Program-made: the position numbers and the translations under genes
DNA from: Mycolicibacterium peregrinum
GTDB lineage: Bacteria; Actinomycetota; Actinomycetes; Mycobacteriales; Mycobacteriaceae
Direction of reading: 5' to 3'
DNA length: 64,000 nt
Assembly (NCBI RefSeq): GCF_001665785.1
Contig: NZ_LZSO01000041.1
Coordinates: 62,001-126,000, forward strand
The notes under the pieces: model-generated
Databases searched by the model: none
Seen by the model: the letters and a program-made list of their open reading frames with translations, nothing else
Told to the model about the DNA's origin: nothing
Shown: positions 25,448 through 34,005 of the stretch, piece by piece
How the letters are laid out: every line of letters begins with the position of its first letter
Position numbering within the stretch: the stretch's first letter is position 1

Positions 25448-26347
25448 TCAGACCGCCTGCAGCAGAGCGGCGTCGGCGAGGGGACGGCTGGGCTGTCCGT
25501 GGATGTCGACAGGGACATCGCCGGACAGCGTCACCCGGTGCATCACTCGGCGCTGATCGTCGTAGTCGTCGACCGCACGGTGCTGGGTGGCCCGGTTGTC
25601 CCACATCGCGACGTCACCGGGAGCCCAGTTCCAGCGAATCGTGTTCTCCGGCATGGTGATGCGTCGTTGCAGCAGCTCTAGCAGGGTGGCGGATTCATGG
25701 CTGTCCAGGCCGAGGAAGCCGCGGGTGAAGTCACCGGCCACCAGGGTGCGTTCACCGGTCTCGGGGTGCACCCGCACCACCGGGTGTTCGGTGCGGAAGT
25801 CGGGCTTCTCGAACGCGGCCCGCATCTGCTGCTGTTCCTCGCTGAGGGCGATGGCCTGTGCTGCGGCGTAGTCGAAGCGGTTGCTGTGGACGGCCCACAG
25901 GTTCTCGGTGAGCGCCTTGAGCGGTGCGGGCAGCCGGTCGTAGGCGGCCGCGGTCGAGGCCCACAGGGTCGATCCGCCGTACTCGGGCAGTGTCACCGCC
26001 CGCAGGATCGAGATGGCGGGGTAGTCCGGCACGAACGTGACGTCGGTGTGCCAGCGGGTGGCCTTGGCGTACTCGGAGTCGAGCGGGGTGATGATCGGGG
26101 CGTCTTGCTGCTTGAGCGCGTGGTGACCGACGGGCTTGCCCAACAACCGTGCGAAGGCGTGATGCTCCTCGTCGGTGAGGTCATGCTGGCCACCGAAGAA
26201 GACCACCTTGTGTTCGAGCAGGGCGCGCCGGATTTCGGCGACCGTGCTCGCATCGAGATTCCCGCCCAGTTGTACGCCCTCGATCCGGGCGCCGATGCGG
26301 CTGCCGAGCTTCTTGATGGTGAGGGGAGCGGTGGTGGAAGCGGTCAT
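25448..26347 (-). CDS. TauD/TfdA-type Fe(II)/2-oxoglutarate dioxygenase (Rv3406-like alkylsulfatase)
   Basis: 299 residues from ATG 26347 (AAAGGAC upstream). The iron triad His100, Asp102 (RWHTDVTF) and His255 (ATQHRAVDD) and the 2-oxoglutarate Arg region (HRVTLSGDVP) are present. Gene order with the adjacent TetR gene matches M. tuberculosis Rv3406–Rv3405c, where the enzyme cleaves alkyl sulfate esters oxidatively (type II sulfatase). The same function is likely. The promoter region contains two TetR-type palindromes. The stop is 1 bp from that of the convergent YhgE gene. Confidence 0.9.
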   Translation of the reverse strand: MTASTTAPLTIKKLGSRIGARIEGVQLGGNLDASTVAEIRRALLEHKVVFFGGQHDLTDEEHHAFARLLGKPVGHHALKQQDAPIITPLDSEYAKATRWHTDVTFVPDYPAISILRAVTLPEYGGSTLWASTAAAYDRLPAPLKALTENLWAVHSNRFDYAAAQAIALSEEQQQMRAAFEKPDFRTEHPVVRVHPETGERTLVAGDFTRGFLGLDSHESATLLELLQRRITMPENTIRWNWAPGDVAMWDNRATQHRAVDDYDDQRRVMHRVTLSGDVPVDIHGQPSRPLADAALLQAV

Positions 26348-26377
26348 CGGCTTGTCCTTTTCGCTGGTGGGAACAAC

Positions 26378-26395
26378 TGTAGTCAAGTGACTACA
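26378..26395. promoter_or_regulatory. Palindromic operator 1 for the TetR/dioxygenase pair
   Basis: TGTAGTCA-AG-TGACTACA, a perfect 8-bp inverted repeat, 31 bp upstream of the dioxygenase start. It is the same motif as operator 2 and fits repression by the divergent TetR (Rv3405c-like). Confidence 0.85.
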
Positions 26396-26411
26396 CCTGC
26401 ATGTGGGCTAG

Positions 26412-26429
26412 TGTAGCCACGTGACTACA
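26412..26429. promoter_or_regulatory. Palindromic operator 2, overlapping the TetR start codon
   Basis: TGTAGCCA-CG-TGACTACA pairs at 7 of 8 positions and starts 34 bp from operator 1. It covers the GTG start at 26421, so binding would block the regulator's own transcription and possibly early elongation. Confidence 0.82.
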
Positions 26430-27026
26430 CCCACGCCACCGGCGAAAGATCCGGCGAACCCGGTGGGCCGGGAAGAGGTGGTGGCGGCCGCGCTGTCGGC
26501 GGCGGCCGAACTGTTCGCCGAGCGCGGGGTGTCGGCCACGTCGATCCGGGACATCGCGTCGCGGTCCAAGGTCAATCACGGGCTGATCTATCGGCATTTC
26601 GGCACCAAGGAGCAGCTGGTCGGCGCGGTCCTCGATCACCTCGGCGGGCGGCTCACCACTCTGTTGGACGACGGCGGCCCGGCTGACGAGATCGAGCAGA
26701 ACATGGACCTGCACATGCGCGTGATGGCGCGGGCGCTGCTCGACGGTTACCCGATCGGCCGGCTACAGACCCGGTTTCCGGGTGTCACGAGGCTGCTCGG
26801 GCAAGTCCTGCCTCGGTTCGAAGACGAGCGCAGTGGACGGCTTGCGGTCGCCAATGCCGTTGCCCTGCAACTGGGCTGGCGCTTCTTCGAGCCCTTCCTG
26901 AAGTCGGCGGCCGGACTGAGCGCGATCTGCGACGAGGATGTGCGCGCCGCCGTCAGCGCTGAGATCGCGCACATCCTCGAACGTGGCGCCGCGGATCAGG
27001 AGAAGGGCTCTAGTCGATCGTCTTGA
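26421..27026 (+). CDS. TetR family regulator (Rv3405c-like)
   Basis: 201 residues from GTG 26421. The helix-turn-helix is GVSATSIRDIASRSKVNHGLIYRHFGTKEQLVGAVLDHL. It is the regulator of the divergent alkylsulfatase-type dioxygenase by analogy with M. tuberculosis Rv3405c/Rv3406; two matching palindromes in the shared promoter support this. It probably has a very short or absent leader since the operator overlaps the start. The 3' end overlaps the convergent acetyltransferase gene by 17 bp. Confidence 0.9.
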   Translation: MTTPTPPAKDPANPVGREEVVAAALSAAAELFAERGVSATSIRDIASRSKVNHGLIYRHFGTKEQLVGAVLDHLGGRLTTLLDDGGPADEIEQNMDLHMRVMARALLDGYPIGRLQTRFPGVTRLLGQVLPRFEDERSGRLAVANAVALQLGWRFFEPFLKSAAGLSAICDEDVRAAVSAEIAHILERGAADQEKGSSRSS

Positions 27027-27561
27027 TCGCCTGGGCGGGGACTCCGGCGACCAGGGTGCGGGCAGGAACATCGCGAGTGACCACCGCGCCGGCGGCAACC
27101 ACCGAGCCGGCGCCGATGGTCACGCCCTGCGTGATCGTTGCTCCCGTACCGATCCAGACGTCGTCTTCGATGACGATCGGGGCGAGGGAGAGATACTCGC
27201 GGCGCTCGGCGAGGGGTAGCGGGTGGCCCCCGGTGATGAGATTGACCTTCGGGGCGATCATGACGCTGTTGCCGATGCGAATTCCGCCCTTGTCCATGAA
27301 CGTGCATCCCTGGTTGACGAAGACGTTCTCACCGAACGTCGTGTTCAGGCCGCACTCGGTGAAGAACGGCGGGTAGACCGTCACCGACTCCGCTAACGGA
27401 CCGCCGAACACAACAGAAAGTAGTTCAGCGCGACGTTCGTCGTCGCTGAACGGCAGCATGTTCAGTCGGGACGTCGCATCGGTTACCTCTACGACTCGCT
27501 CCATGTGCGTTGTGAATTCAGGTGATTGGACATAAACGATTCGATCGGTGCGAGTGGACAT
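27010..27561 (-). CDS. Sugar O-acetyltransferase (left-handed beta-helix, LacA/NodL type)
   Basis: 183 residues from ATG 27561 (ATG 27591 is an alternative). A maltose/galactoside acetyltransferase-like N-terminal helix domain (FSDDERRAELLSVVFGG) is followed by hexapeptide repeats (IGNSVMIAPKVNLITGGHPL, IEDDVWIGTGATITQGVTIGAGSVVAAGAVVTRDVPARTLVAGVPA). The catalytic His is in the TGGHPL segment. It transfers acetyl from acetyl-CoA to a sugar or similar acceptor. Divergent from a LysR regulator with an inverted repeat between them, so it is the probable LysR target. Confidence 0.88.
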   Translation of the reverse strand: MSTRTDRIVYVQSPEFTTHMERVVEVTDATSRLNMLPFSDDERRAELLSVVFGGPLAESVTVYPPFFTECGLNTTFGENVFVNQGCTFMDKGGIRIGNSVMIAPKVNLITGGHPLPLAERREYLSLAPIVIEDDVWIGTGATITQGVTIGAGSVVAAGAVVTRDVPARTLVAGVPAQAIKTID

Positions 27562-27619
27562 GCGCCGATCCCACCACTGTGAAATGGGCATCCTCAAACA
27601 ACTTCCCGGCCGACCGGTA

Positions 27620-27634
27620 ACAACCAACCGTTGT
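27620..27634. promoter_or_regulatory. Inverted repeat, probable LysR binding site
   Basis: ACAAC-CAACC-GTTGT, a perfect 5-bp inverted repeat in the 90-bp gap between the acetyltransferase and LysR genes, 17 bp before the LysR GTG. Size and spacing fit a LysR-type recognition site. Confidence 0.6.
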
Positions 27635-27651
27635 GAATCTAGGGTCGGAGT

Positions 27652-28581
27652 GTGGATGTTGCAGCGCTGCGGACATTCGTGGCCGTCGCCGAGACCGGCC
27701 AGTTCCAGGCGGCGGCGGACGACCTCGGGATCAGCCAGCAGGCGGTCTCCAAACGAATTGCCACGCTGGAGAAGCACCTCGAGGTCACACTCCTGGTGCG
27801 TACCGCCCGTGGTTCTCGGCTGAGCCTGGACGGGCAGGTTTTCCTGCCGCACGCCAGGAAGGTCCTTGCCACCGTCGAGCAGGCCCAGTTGGCCGTGCGC
27901 CCAGGCAGCAGGCCCTTGCGCGTCGATGTCCTCAACCGGCGCATCGCTCCGGCCCAGACCGTCTACCGGTTCTACCGGTCGCACCGCGAGATGAACCTCG
28001 ACGCCGTGACGTTGAGCAACGAGAACGCTGTCCAAGCGGCCCAGGCAGTGATCGAAGGGACAGTCGACGCGTCCTTCCGCGCTCTGCCCGGTGCCCAAGT
28101 CTCGGCCGGGATCAGCGCCGAACGACTCTTGGACTCGCCCCTTGAGCTCCTGGTCGGACCGGGCCACCCGTTCGCGGACGTGCCCTGGGTCAGCCCTGCG
28201 GACCTGGCCGGCCACCGCATCTGGATCCCGGGGATCAGACCCGGCACGGAGTGGGCGTCGTTCTACCAAGCGCTGTCTGATGCCTTCGATCTCAGCATCG
28301 ACGCGCTCGGCCCCAACTTCGGTGATGAGGCCCTGTTGGATGCGCTGGCCGACTCGGCCTCGCTGGCCACCCTCGTGGGCAGCGGGGACCGGTACCTGTG
28401 GCCCCAGACCCACGACCTGCGACGCATCCCGCTGCACGATCCGACTCCGGTCTACCCACACGTGCTGCTGTACCGCACCGGAGACCCGCACCCCGTGCTG
28501 GCCGCGCTACGCGACCATCTGCGCATCTCCGGGCCGCGAACCTCCGACGACGTGTGGGCACCGGACTGGGTCTACCGCTGA
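27652..28581 (+). CDS. LysR family transcriptional regulator
   Basis: 309 residues from GTG 27652. The N-terminal winged helix (MDVAALRTFVAVAETGQFQAAADDLGISQQAVSKRIATLEKHLEVTLLVRTARGSRLSLDG) and the periplasmic-binding-like effector domain (SAERLLDSPLELLVGPGHPFADVPWVSPADLAGHRIWIPGI) are complete. It probably controls the divergent sugar O-acetyltransferase gene. The effector is unknown. The convergent catalase gene ends 30 bp downstream. Confidence 0.9.
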   Translation: MDVAALRTFVAVAETGQFQAAADDLGISQQAVSKRIATLEKHLEVTLLVRTARGSRLSLDGQVFLPHARKVLATVEQAQLAVRPGSRPLRVDVLNRRIAPAQTVYRFYRSHREMNLDAVTLSNENAVQAAQAVIEGTVDASFRALPGAQVSAGISAERLLDSPLELLVGPGHPFADVPWVSPADLAGHRIWIPGIRPGTEWASFYQALSDAFDLSIDALGPNFGDEALLDALADSASLATLVGSGDRYLWPQTHDLRRIPLHDPTPVYPHVLLYRTGDPHPVLAALRDHLRISGPRTSDDVWAPDWVYR

Positions 28582-28611
28582 CCAGGCGAACATATGGCGG
28601 ACGTAGGCTTG

Positions 28612-30066
28612 TCAGCCGCCGTTGCGGACCGACGACTCGACCTTCTCGCCGAGCTGCTTGTCGACGTTCTTCCAGTATTCGAACGCCCGTTCCAGCACGT
28701 GGTCGGAGACGCCCTTGGACAGGTGGCCGGCGATGTTGGAGACCAAGCGGGCCCGGGCCGCGTCGTCGAGGACGTCGCGCACCATGGTCCCGGCCTGGCC
28801 CCAGTCGTCGTCCTCGGCGTGCAACGTGTAGGCGGCGCGAACCATGTCGCCGTCGGCGTGCCACAGCGACTCGCCGGTGCGCGCCGGGTCGGCCTGCGGC
28901 CCGCCGTACGAGTTGGGGGCGTAGACCGGATCGGAGACGTTCTTGATCCGCATCGCACCGTCTTTCGAGTAGCTGTTCACCTCGACCTTGGGCGCGTTGA
29001 CCGGGATCTGTTTGTAGTTCGTGCCGAGGCGGTGCCGGTGGGCGTCGGCGTAGGAGAAGTCTCGGGCCAACAACATCTTGTCCGGACTCAGCCCGGTGCC
29101 GGGCACCCGGTTGTTCGGCTCGAACGCCGCCTGCTCGATCTCGGCGTGGTAGTCCTCGACATTGCGGTCCAGCCGCAGAGTGCCGACGTCGATCAGGGGA
29201 TAGTCGCCGTGCGGCCAGACCTTGGTCAGGTCGAACGGGTTGAACCGATAGTCCTTGGCCTCCTCGAACGGCATGATCTGCACCTTCAGCGACCAGGTCG
29301 GGAACTCGCCGCGCTCGATCGCCGAGTACAGATCGCGCTGGTGGGCGTCGCCGTCGATGCCGGCCATCTCGTCGCCCTCTTCCTGAGTGAGGAACTCGAC
29401 GCCCTGGTCGGTCTTGAAGTGGTACTTGACCCAGAAGATCTCGCCGGCAGCGTTGATCCAGCTGTAGGTGTGGCTCGAGTAGCCGTTCATATGGCGCCAG
29501 TCGCGGGGAATCCCGCGATCACCCATCAACCACGTCACCTGATGCGCGGATTCCGGGGACAGCGTCCAGAAATCCCACTGCATGTCGTGGTCGCGCAGGT
29601 TGTTGGCGGCGCGGCGCTTCTGCGATCGGATGAAGTGCTGGAACTTCAACGGGTCGCGCATGAAGAACACCGGGGTGTTGTTGCCGACCATGTCGAAATT
29701 GCCGTCGGTCGTGTAGAACTTCGTCGCGAACCCGCGGGGATCACGCCAGGTGTCTGGGCTGCCGCGCTCACCGGCTACGGTCGAAAACCGGGTCAGCGTC
29801 TCGGTTTTGACGCCCGGCTGAAACAGCGCGGCCTTGGTGTAGGCGCTGACGTCGTGGGTCACCTCGAAGTGGCCGAATGCGCCTCCGCCCTTGGCGTGCG
29901 GCTGACGCTCCGGGATGCGCTCCCGATTGAACATCGCCATCTGCTCGATCAGGTAGTGATCCTGCAGCAGGATCGGCCCGTCGGGACCGATCGTCAACGA
30001 ATGCTCGTCGCTGTATACCGGGATTCCGGCATCGGTGGTTGTCGGCTTGGGCTGGGTACCGGTCAC
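28612..30066 (-). CDS. Monofunctional heme catalase
   Basis: 484 residues from GTG 30066 (AAAGGAG 7 nt upstream). The active-site His is in RIPERQPHAKGGGAFGHFEVT, the Asn in FDMVGNNTPVFF and the proximal heme Tyr in ARDFSYADAHRHRLG. Length fits the small-subunit clade 3 catalases with an NADPH site. It converts H2O2 to water and oxygen, presumably cytosolic and additional to KatG. No adjacent peroxide regulator is visible; the neighbouring LysR does not face this promoter. Confidence 0.94.
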   Translation of the reverse strand: MTGTQPKPTTTDAGIPVYSDEHSLTIGPDGPILLQDHYLIEQMAMFNRERIPERQPHAKGGGAFGHFEVTHDVSAYTKAALFQPGVKTETLTRFSTVAGERGSPDTWRDPRGFATKFYTTDGNFDMVGNNTPVFFMRDPLKFQHFIRSQKRRAANNLRDHDMQWDFWTLSPESAHQVTWLMGDRGIPRDWRHMNGYSSHTYSWINAAGEIFWVKYHFKTDQGVEFLTQEEGDEMAGIDGDAHQRDLYSAIERGEFPTWSLKVQIMPFEEAKDYRFNPFDLTKVWPHGDYPLIDVGTLRLDRNVEDYHAEIEQAAFEPNNRVPGTGLSPDKMLLARDFSYADAHRHRLGTNYKQIPVNAPKVEVNSYSKDGAMRIKNVSDPVYAPNSYGGPQADPARTGESLWHADGDMVRAAYTLHAEDDDWGQAGTMVRDVLDDAARARLVSNIAGHLSKGVSDHVLERAFEYWKNVDKQLGEKVESSVRNGG

Positions 30067-30184
30067 CCCACGCTCCTTTCGCTGTTCAGCGCCGCGCACC
30101 GCGCACGGCAATGCGACCGCTGAGACTTACGGCAGCCGAATACCCCGCGACCTTCAGATCCCAAACCGGCCGGGTCGGTTCCTA

Positions 30185-32542
30185 CTAACCTGTGCGGCGA
30201 CGCACCGGTTCGCGCCCGGCCGGCTGCGACGGGGGCGGCAGCAGCGGATGCCGGGGACGAACTTTGACGGTGGTCGGCTCGCGGGTGCTCAGGTGTACCT
30301 CATCACCGGCGTGACGGATGGTCAGCGACCCGTCCGGCCCGTCGCGCAAGGTATAGGTGACGGTGTCGTGATGCGCGTCGACCGTTATCCGAAAATCTTT
30401 CCACCGCAATCGGAACCGCAGGCACGAGATGCCGTCGGGCAGGTGTGGGTCGAGCGAGAGCGCGCCCTCGTCGTCGCGCAGGCCGCCGAACCCCGCCACC
30501 AGTGCTGTCCAGGCGCCGGCAAGCGACGCCATGTGCAGGCCGTCTCGGGTGTTCCGGTGTAGATCCCGCAGGTCGATCAGGGCGGCCTCATAGGTGTAGT
30601 CGTGGGCCAGGTCGAAGTGGCCGACCTCCGCGCACATCACCGCCTGGGTGCATGCCGACAGTGACGAGTCCCTGGTGGTGCGCCGCTCGTAGTAGTCGAC
30701 ATTGCGGGCCTTCTGTTCTGGGGTGAAGGCGTGGCTCTGCCACTGCATGGCCAGCACCAGATCTGCCTGCTTGAGGACCTGTGCGGGGTAGAGCCGGACA
30801 TACGGCTCGTTCATCAACAGCGGGTAGGTGGTGTTGGCGGTGAAATCCCATTCGGCCAGCGTGGTGAAGCCCTGGCACTGCTGGTGCACGCCCAGCTCTT
30901 CGTCATAGGGGATGTGGACGGCGTCGGCGGCGTCCCGCCAGGCCGCGGTCTCCTCCGTGGTCACGCCCATCGAACTGGACAGATCCGGATGGCGCATGCA
31001 CGCCGCGGCCGCCACCCGCAGGTTGTGGGCGGCCATCAGGTTGGTGAACACGTTGTCGCGCACCACCGCGGTGTATTCATCAGGACCGGTGACGCCGTCG
31101 AGATGCCAGACCCCATGGCGATCATGGTGCCCCAGCGACATCCACAGCCGCGCGGTGTCCACCAGCACCTCGAGGCCGCACTCCTGCTCGAGCGAATCAT
31201 CGCCGGTGACAATGCGATAGCGCTCGAACGCCGCGGCGATATCGGCGTTGATGTGCCATGCCGCCGTACCCGCGGGCCAGTAGGCCGAACATTCCTCGCC
31301 GCGGATCGTTCGCCACGGGAAACTGGCGCCCTTCAGATCGAGCAGTGCCGCGCGTTCGCGGGCCAGTTCCAGCGTGGAGGCCCGCCACCGCAGCGCATCG
31401 GCTGCGGCCTGAGGTTTGGTGTACGTCAGCACCGGCAGCACGAAACCTTCGGTGTCCCAGAACGCATGGCCGTCATAACCTGTGCCGGTCAGTCCCTTGC
31501 CCGCGATCGCGCGTCGCTCGGCTCGCGCGCTGGCCTGCAACACGTGGAACAGGCCGAAGCGCACCGCCTGCTGACAATCCGGATCTCCCTCGACTTCGAC
31601 GTCCGCGCAGTCCCAGAACTCGTCGAGGTAAGCGCGCTGCGAGTCGAGCAGCCCCTGCCAACCGCTGTAGCGCGCACCGGTGATGGCGGCCGCGGCCTGA
31701 TCGCGCAGTGCCGGGCGCGAACGCAGGCTCGACCATCCATAGCCGAGGTACTTGACGATTCGCAGCTTCTGACCTGGCCGCAGCCCGCAGATGACGGTGG
31801 TGCGGGCCAGATCTTCCCAGGACTCGGTGCTGACCTCGACGCGGCCGGGCACGTCGACGTCGTGGTCCATCGCGGCCGCCATCATCAAGCCGCTGCCGAT
31901 CGTGCGGTGCACCAGCAGCGCACCGTGGTCGGTGTTCTCGTGGTGCACGGCGTGCAGTGGATGTTTGAGCACTGCCGAGACCCGGGGATCGTCGGATGTC
32001 TCCGGTTGGTCTTCGTTGGTGACGAGTTCGGATTGGACTGTCACGCGGACGAATTCGTCGACCGCCTCGACGGTGTATTCGATGGCTGCGACTCCGCGGT
32101 GCGCGAACGACACGAGTCGGGTGGAAACCACCTTGACCTGTTTTCCGGCCGGCGACCGCCAGTGGGCGCGACGGGTCAGAGTGCCTGCGCGCAGATCCAG
32201 CGTGCGCTCGTGGTCCAGCAGATCGCCGTACCGCACGTCGAAGGGCTCGTCGTCGACCAGCAGCCGCATCACCTTGCCGTTGGTGACGTCGACGACCGTC
32301 TGCCCCGCCTCGGGATAGCCGAATCCGGCTTCGGCGTAGGGCAGAGGACGCACCTCGAAGAAGCCGGCCAGGTAGGTGCCGGGCAAGCCGAACGGCTCGC
32401 CTTCATCGAGATTGCCGCGCAAGCCGATATGACCGTTCGACAAGGCGAACAGTGATTCGGATTGAGCCAACAGATTGAGATCCAAGCGGGTTTCGCGCAC
32501 CTGCCACGGTTCGACCGGGTACGCGTCATGGGTAATCATCAT
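30185..32542 (-). CDS. Glycoside hydrolase family 65 protein (Rv3401-like)
   Basis: 785 residues, close to full identity in layout with M. tuberculosis Rv3401. GH65 features are an N-terminal super-sandwich domain (LALSNGHIGLRGNLDEGEPFGLPGTYLAGFFE), an (α/α)6 barrel with the catalytic acid in WHLDGVTGPDEYTAVVRDN, and a phosphate-binding-type segment near the C-terminus. Family members are maltose, trehalose or kojibiose phosphorylases that produce β-glucose 1-phosphate. The HAD phosphomutase gene ends only 4 bp upstream of its start, and β-phosphoglucomutase is the standard partner, so the two should convert a disaccharide to glucose and glucose 6-phosphate. The substrate is unproven. Confidence 0.88.
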   Translation of the reverse strand: MMITHDAYPVEPWQVRETRLDLNLLAQSESLFALSNGHIGLRGNLDEGEPFGLPGTYLAGFFEVRPLPYAEAGFGYPEAGQTVVDVTNGKVMRLLVDDEPFDVRYGDLLDHERTLDLRAGTLTRRAHWRSPAGKQVKVVSTRLVSFAHRGVAAIEYTVEAVDEFVRVTVQSELVTNEDQPETSDDPRVSAVLKHPLHAVHHENTDHGALLVHRTIGSGLMMAAAMDHDVDVPGRVEVSTESWEDLARTTVICGLRPGQKLRIVKYLGYGWSSLRSRPALRDQAAAAITGARYSGWQGLLDSQRAYLDEFWDCADVEVEGDPDCQQAVRFGLFHVLQASARAERRAIAGKGLTGTGYDGHAFWDTEGFVLPVLTYTKPQAAADALRWRASTLELARERAALLDLKGASFPWRTIRGEECSAYWPAGTAAWHINADIAAAFERYRIVTGDDSLEQECGLEVLVDTARLWMSLGHHDRHGVWHLDGVTGPDEYTAVVRDNVFTNLMAAHNLRVAAAACMRHPDLSSSMGVTTEETAAWRDAADAVHIPYDEELGVHQQCQGFTTLAEWDFTANTTYPLLMNEPYVRLYPAQVLKQADLVLAMQWQSHAFTPEQKARNVDYYERRTTRDSSLSACTQAVMCAEVGHFDLAHDYTYEAALIDLRDLHRNTRDGLHMASLAGAWTALVAGFGGLRDDEGALSLDPHLPDGISCLRFRLRWKDFRITVDAHHDTVTYTLRDGPDGSLTIRHAGDEVHLSTREPTTVKVRPRHPLLPPPSQPAGREPVRRRTG

Positions 32543-32546
32543 CGGG

Positions 32547-33350
32547 TTACATCAACTCCGCCAGGTCGGTGACGACGGTGTCGGCGCCGTCGCGACGCAA
32601 CTGCGCGGCCTGACCCACCCGGTCCACGCCCACCACGAATCCGAACTTCCCGGCCCGGCCCGCTGCCACCCCGGCCAGGGCGTCCTCGAACACCGTGGCC
32701 TGCGCGGGGGAGACACCGAGTAGCTCGGCGGCACGTAGAAAGCTGTCCGGTGCCGGCTTGCCCGGCAGGTTTTCGTCGCGCATGGTCACCCCGTCCACCC
32801 GCTGCTCGATGAATGTGTCCAATCCGGTGATCTTGAGTACCTCCTCGGTGTTGGCGCTCGACGACACCACCGCGCGGCGCAGTCCTGCATCCGTCACCGC
32901 CTGCAGGTAACGGCGTGATCCGTCGAATACCTCGACCCCGTCCTTCTTCAGGGTCTGGTGGAACATTGCGTTCTTGCGGTTGCCGAGGCCCTCGATGGTG
33001 TCGGCATCTGCTGGGTCGTCCGGGTTCCCCTCGGGCAGTTGGATCCCGCGACTGGACAGAAACGACCGGACACCGTCCTCACGTCGCTTGCCGTCGACGT
33101 AGCGCAGGTAGTCGGCGTCGATGTCGAAGGGGACGAACTCGTCCCCGGTACGCGCGGCCCGCGTGCGCAGATAGTCGTCGAACATGGCCTTCCAGGCCTT
33201 CTTGTGCACGCTGGCAGTGTCCGTCAGCACGCCATCGAGATCGAACAGGCAGGCGGTGATCTGCTCGGGCAGGCCCAGCACAGCGTCCTCGCTTTCGCCG
33301 ACGTCTTCTCCATCATGCGTAATCACCACGCTGACGGTGGGTTCAAACAC
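32547..33350 (-). CDS. HAD-family β-phosphoglucomutase (Rv3400-like)
   Basis: 267 residues. HAD motif I (CLFDLDGVLTDTASVHKKAWKAMFDDYL) has the nucleophile and acid Asp pair; motif II is VVSSS, the Lys is in LPGKPAPDSFLRAAELL and motif IV is VFEDALAGV. The cap sequence (GKRREDGVRSFLSSRGI) matches the trehalose/β-phosphoglucomutase type. The first 25 residues vary between species and the true start could be slightly downstream. Transcribed just before the GH65 gene with a 4-bp gap; together they form a disaccharide-phosphorolysis operon. Confidence 0.88.
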   Translation of the reverse strand: MFEPTVSVVITHDGEDVGESEDAVLGLPEQITACLFDLDGVLTDTASVHKKAWKAMFDDYLRTRAARTGDEFVPFDIDADYLRYVDGKRREDGVRSFLSSRGIQLPEGNPDDPADADTIEGLGNRKNAMFHQTLKKDGVEVFDGSRRYLQAVTDAGLRRAVVSSSANTEEVLKITGLDTFIEQRVDGVTMRDENLPGKPAPDSFLRAAELLGVSPAQATVFEDALAGVAAGRAGKFGFVVGVDRVGQAAQLRRDGADTVVTDLAELM

Positions 33351-33389
33351 GGCTTGGGGGTGACTTATCGCACCTGCCGTGTGAACCCG

Positions 33390-33635
33390 CTAGCTCTGAG
33401 CTTCAGAGAAGGCGAGGTAGTAGCTGCGCGCGGGATCCATTGCGACCGCATCATCGCTGAATTCAGCAAGCGCGTCGAAAATATGGGCCTGATTCACATC
33501 GAACAAGAACGGCTCCATCGGTTCCTCGTCCCACACGCGCAATATCCGGCGGACATCCGAGGTAGCGAGGTGCGGGAGAGAATGTGCACAGACCAATTCC
33601 TCGGTATCTCGGTCATACCCTTCCACCTGCCACAT
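33390..33635 (-). CDS. Small conserved protein, paralog of the upstream gene
   Basis: 81 residues from ATG 33635, 8 nt after GAGGAG; ATG 33641 is possible but too close. It aligns end to end with the product of 33638–33892: WQVEGYDRDTEELV / WVLEGFHPETEELV, RRIL in both, PMEPFLFDV / PIEPFDFDV, MDPARSYYL / MDPAINYQL. Possibly DUF7683-like. Soluble, no catalytic motif. The coding frame follows its paralog directly, and the HAD gene starts 39 bp downstream. Confidence 0.7.
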   Translation of the reverse strand: MWQVEGYDRDTEELVCAHSLPHLATSDVRRILRVWDEEPMEPFLFDVNQAHIFDALAEFSDDAVAMDPARSYYLAFSEAQS

Positions 33636-33637
33636 GG

Positions 33638-33892
33638 TCATGGCTCCTCGCGGTAGCAACCAAGTTGGTAGTTGATCGCCGGATCCATCGTGACGGGTGC
33701 GTCGGCAAATTTGGCCAGCGCGTGAGCGGCATCAATGTCCGGTACGTCGAAGTCGAATGGCTCGATCGGAATGCCGTTGGGCACGTTCAGGATTCGGCGT
33801 ATGGCGTCCGCATCCACGCGCGGAAGCGTGTACTCCTGCACCAATTCTTCGGTTTCGGGATGGAAACCTTCAAGAACCCACTGCAGCTGCAT
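33638..33892 (-). CDS. Small conserved protein, first of a tandem paralog pair
   Basis: 84 residues from ATG 33892 (MQLQWVLEGFHPETEELVQEYTLPRVDADAIRRILNVPNG); a GAGGAGG-like site precedes it. Same family as the downstream gene (about 40–45% identical by eye). Predicted α/β, cytosolic. Function unknown. It may head a transcript running through the second copy into the HAD and GH65 genes. Its promoter lies in the gap shared with divergent guaA. Confidence 0.7.
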   Translation of the reverse strand: MQLQWVLEGFHPETEELVQEYTLPRVDADAIRRILNVPNGIPIEPFDFDVPDIDAAHALAKFADAPVTMDPAINYQLGCYREEP

Positions 33893-34005
33893 CGGCGCCT
33901 CCTCGTGCACATTGGCCGCCGCTGCGGACCTTTGTTCGCTGGGTCCGTTTTACCAAGTATTCCGGCACCTCAAGCACGCGCTGACCAGCCCACTAGACTG
34001 TCGCG

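Noticed and set aside
27570..28491. Minus-strand extension of the acetyltransferase frame to 28491
   Set aside because: It is antisense to the LysR gene and has no family match; the acetyltransferase begins at 27561 (or 27591).
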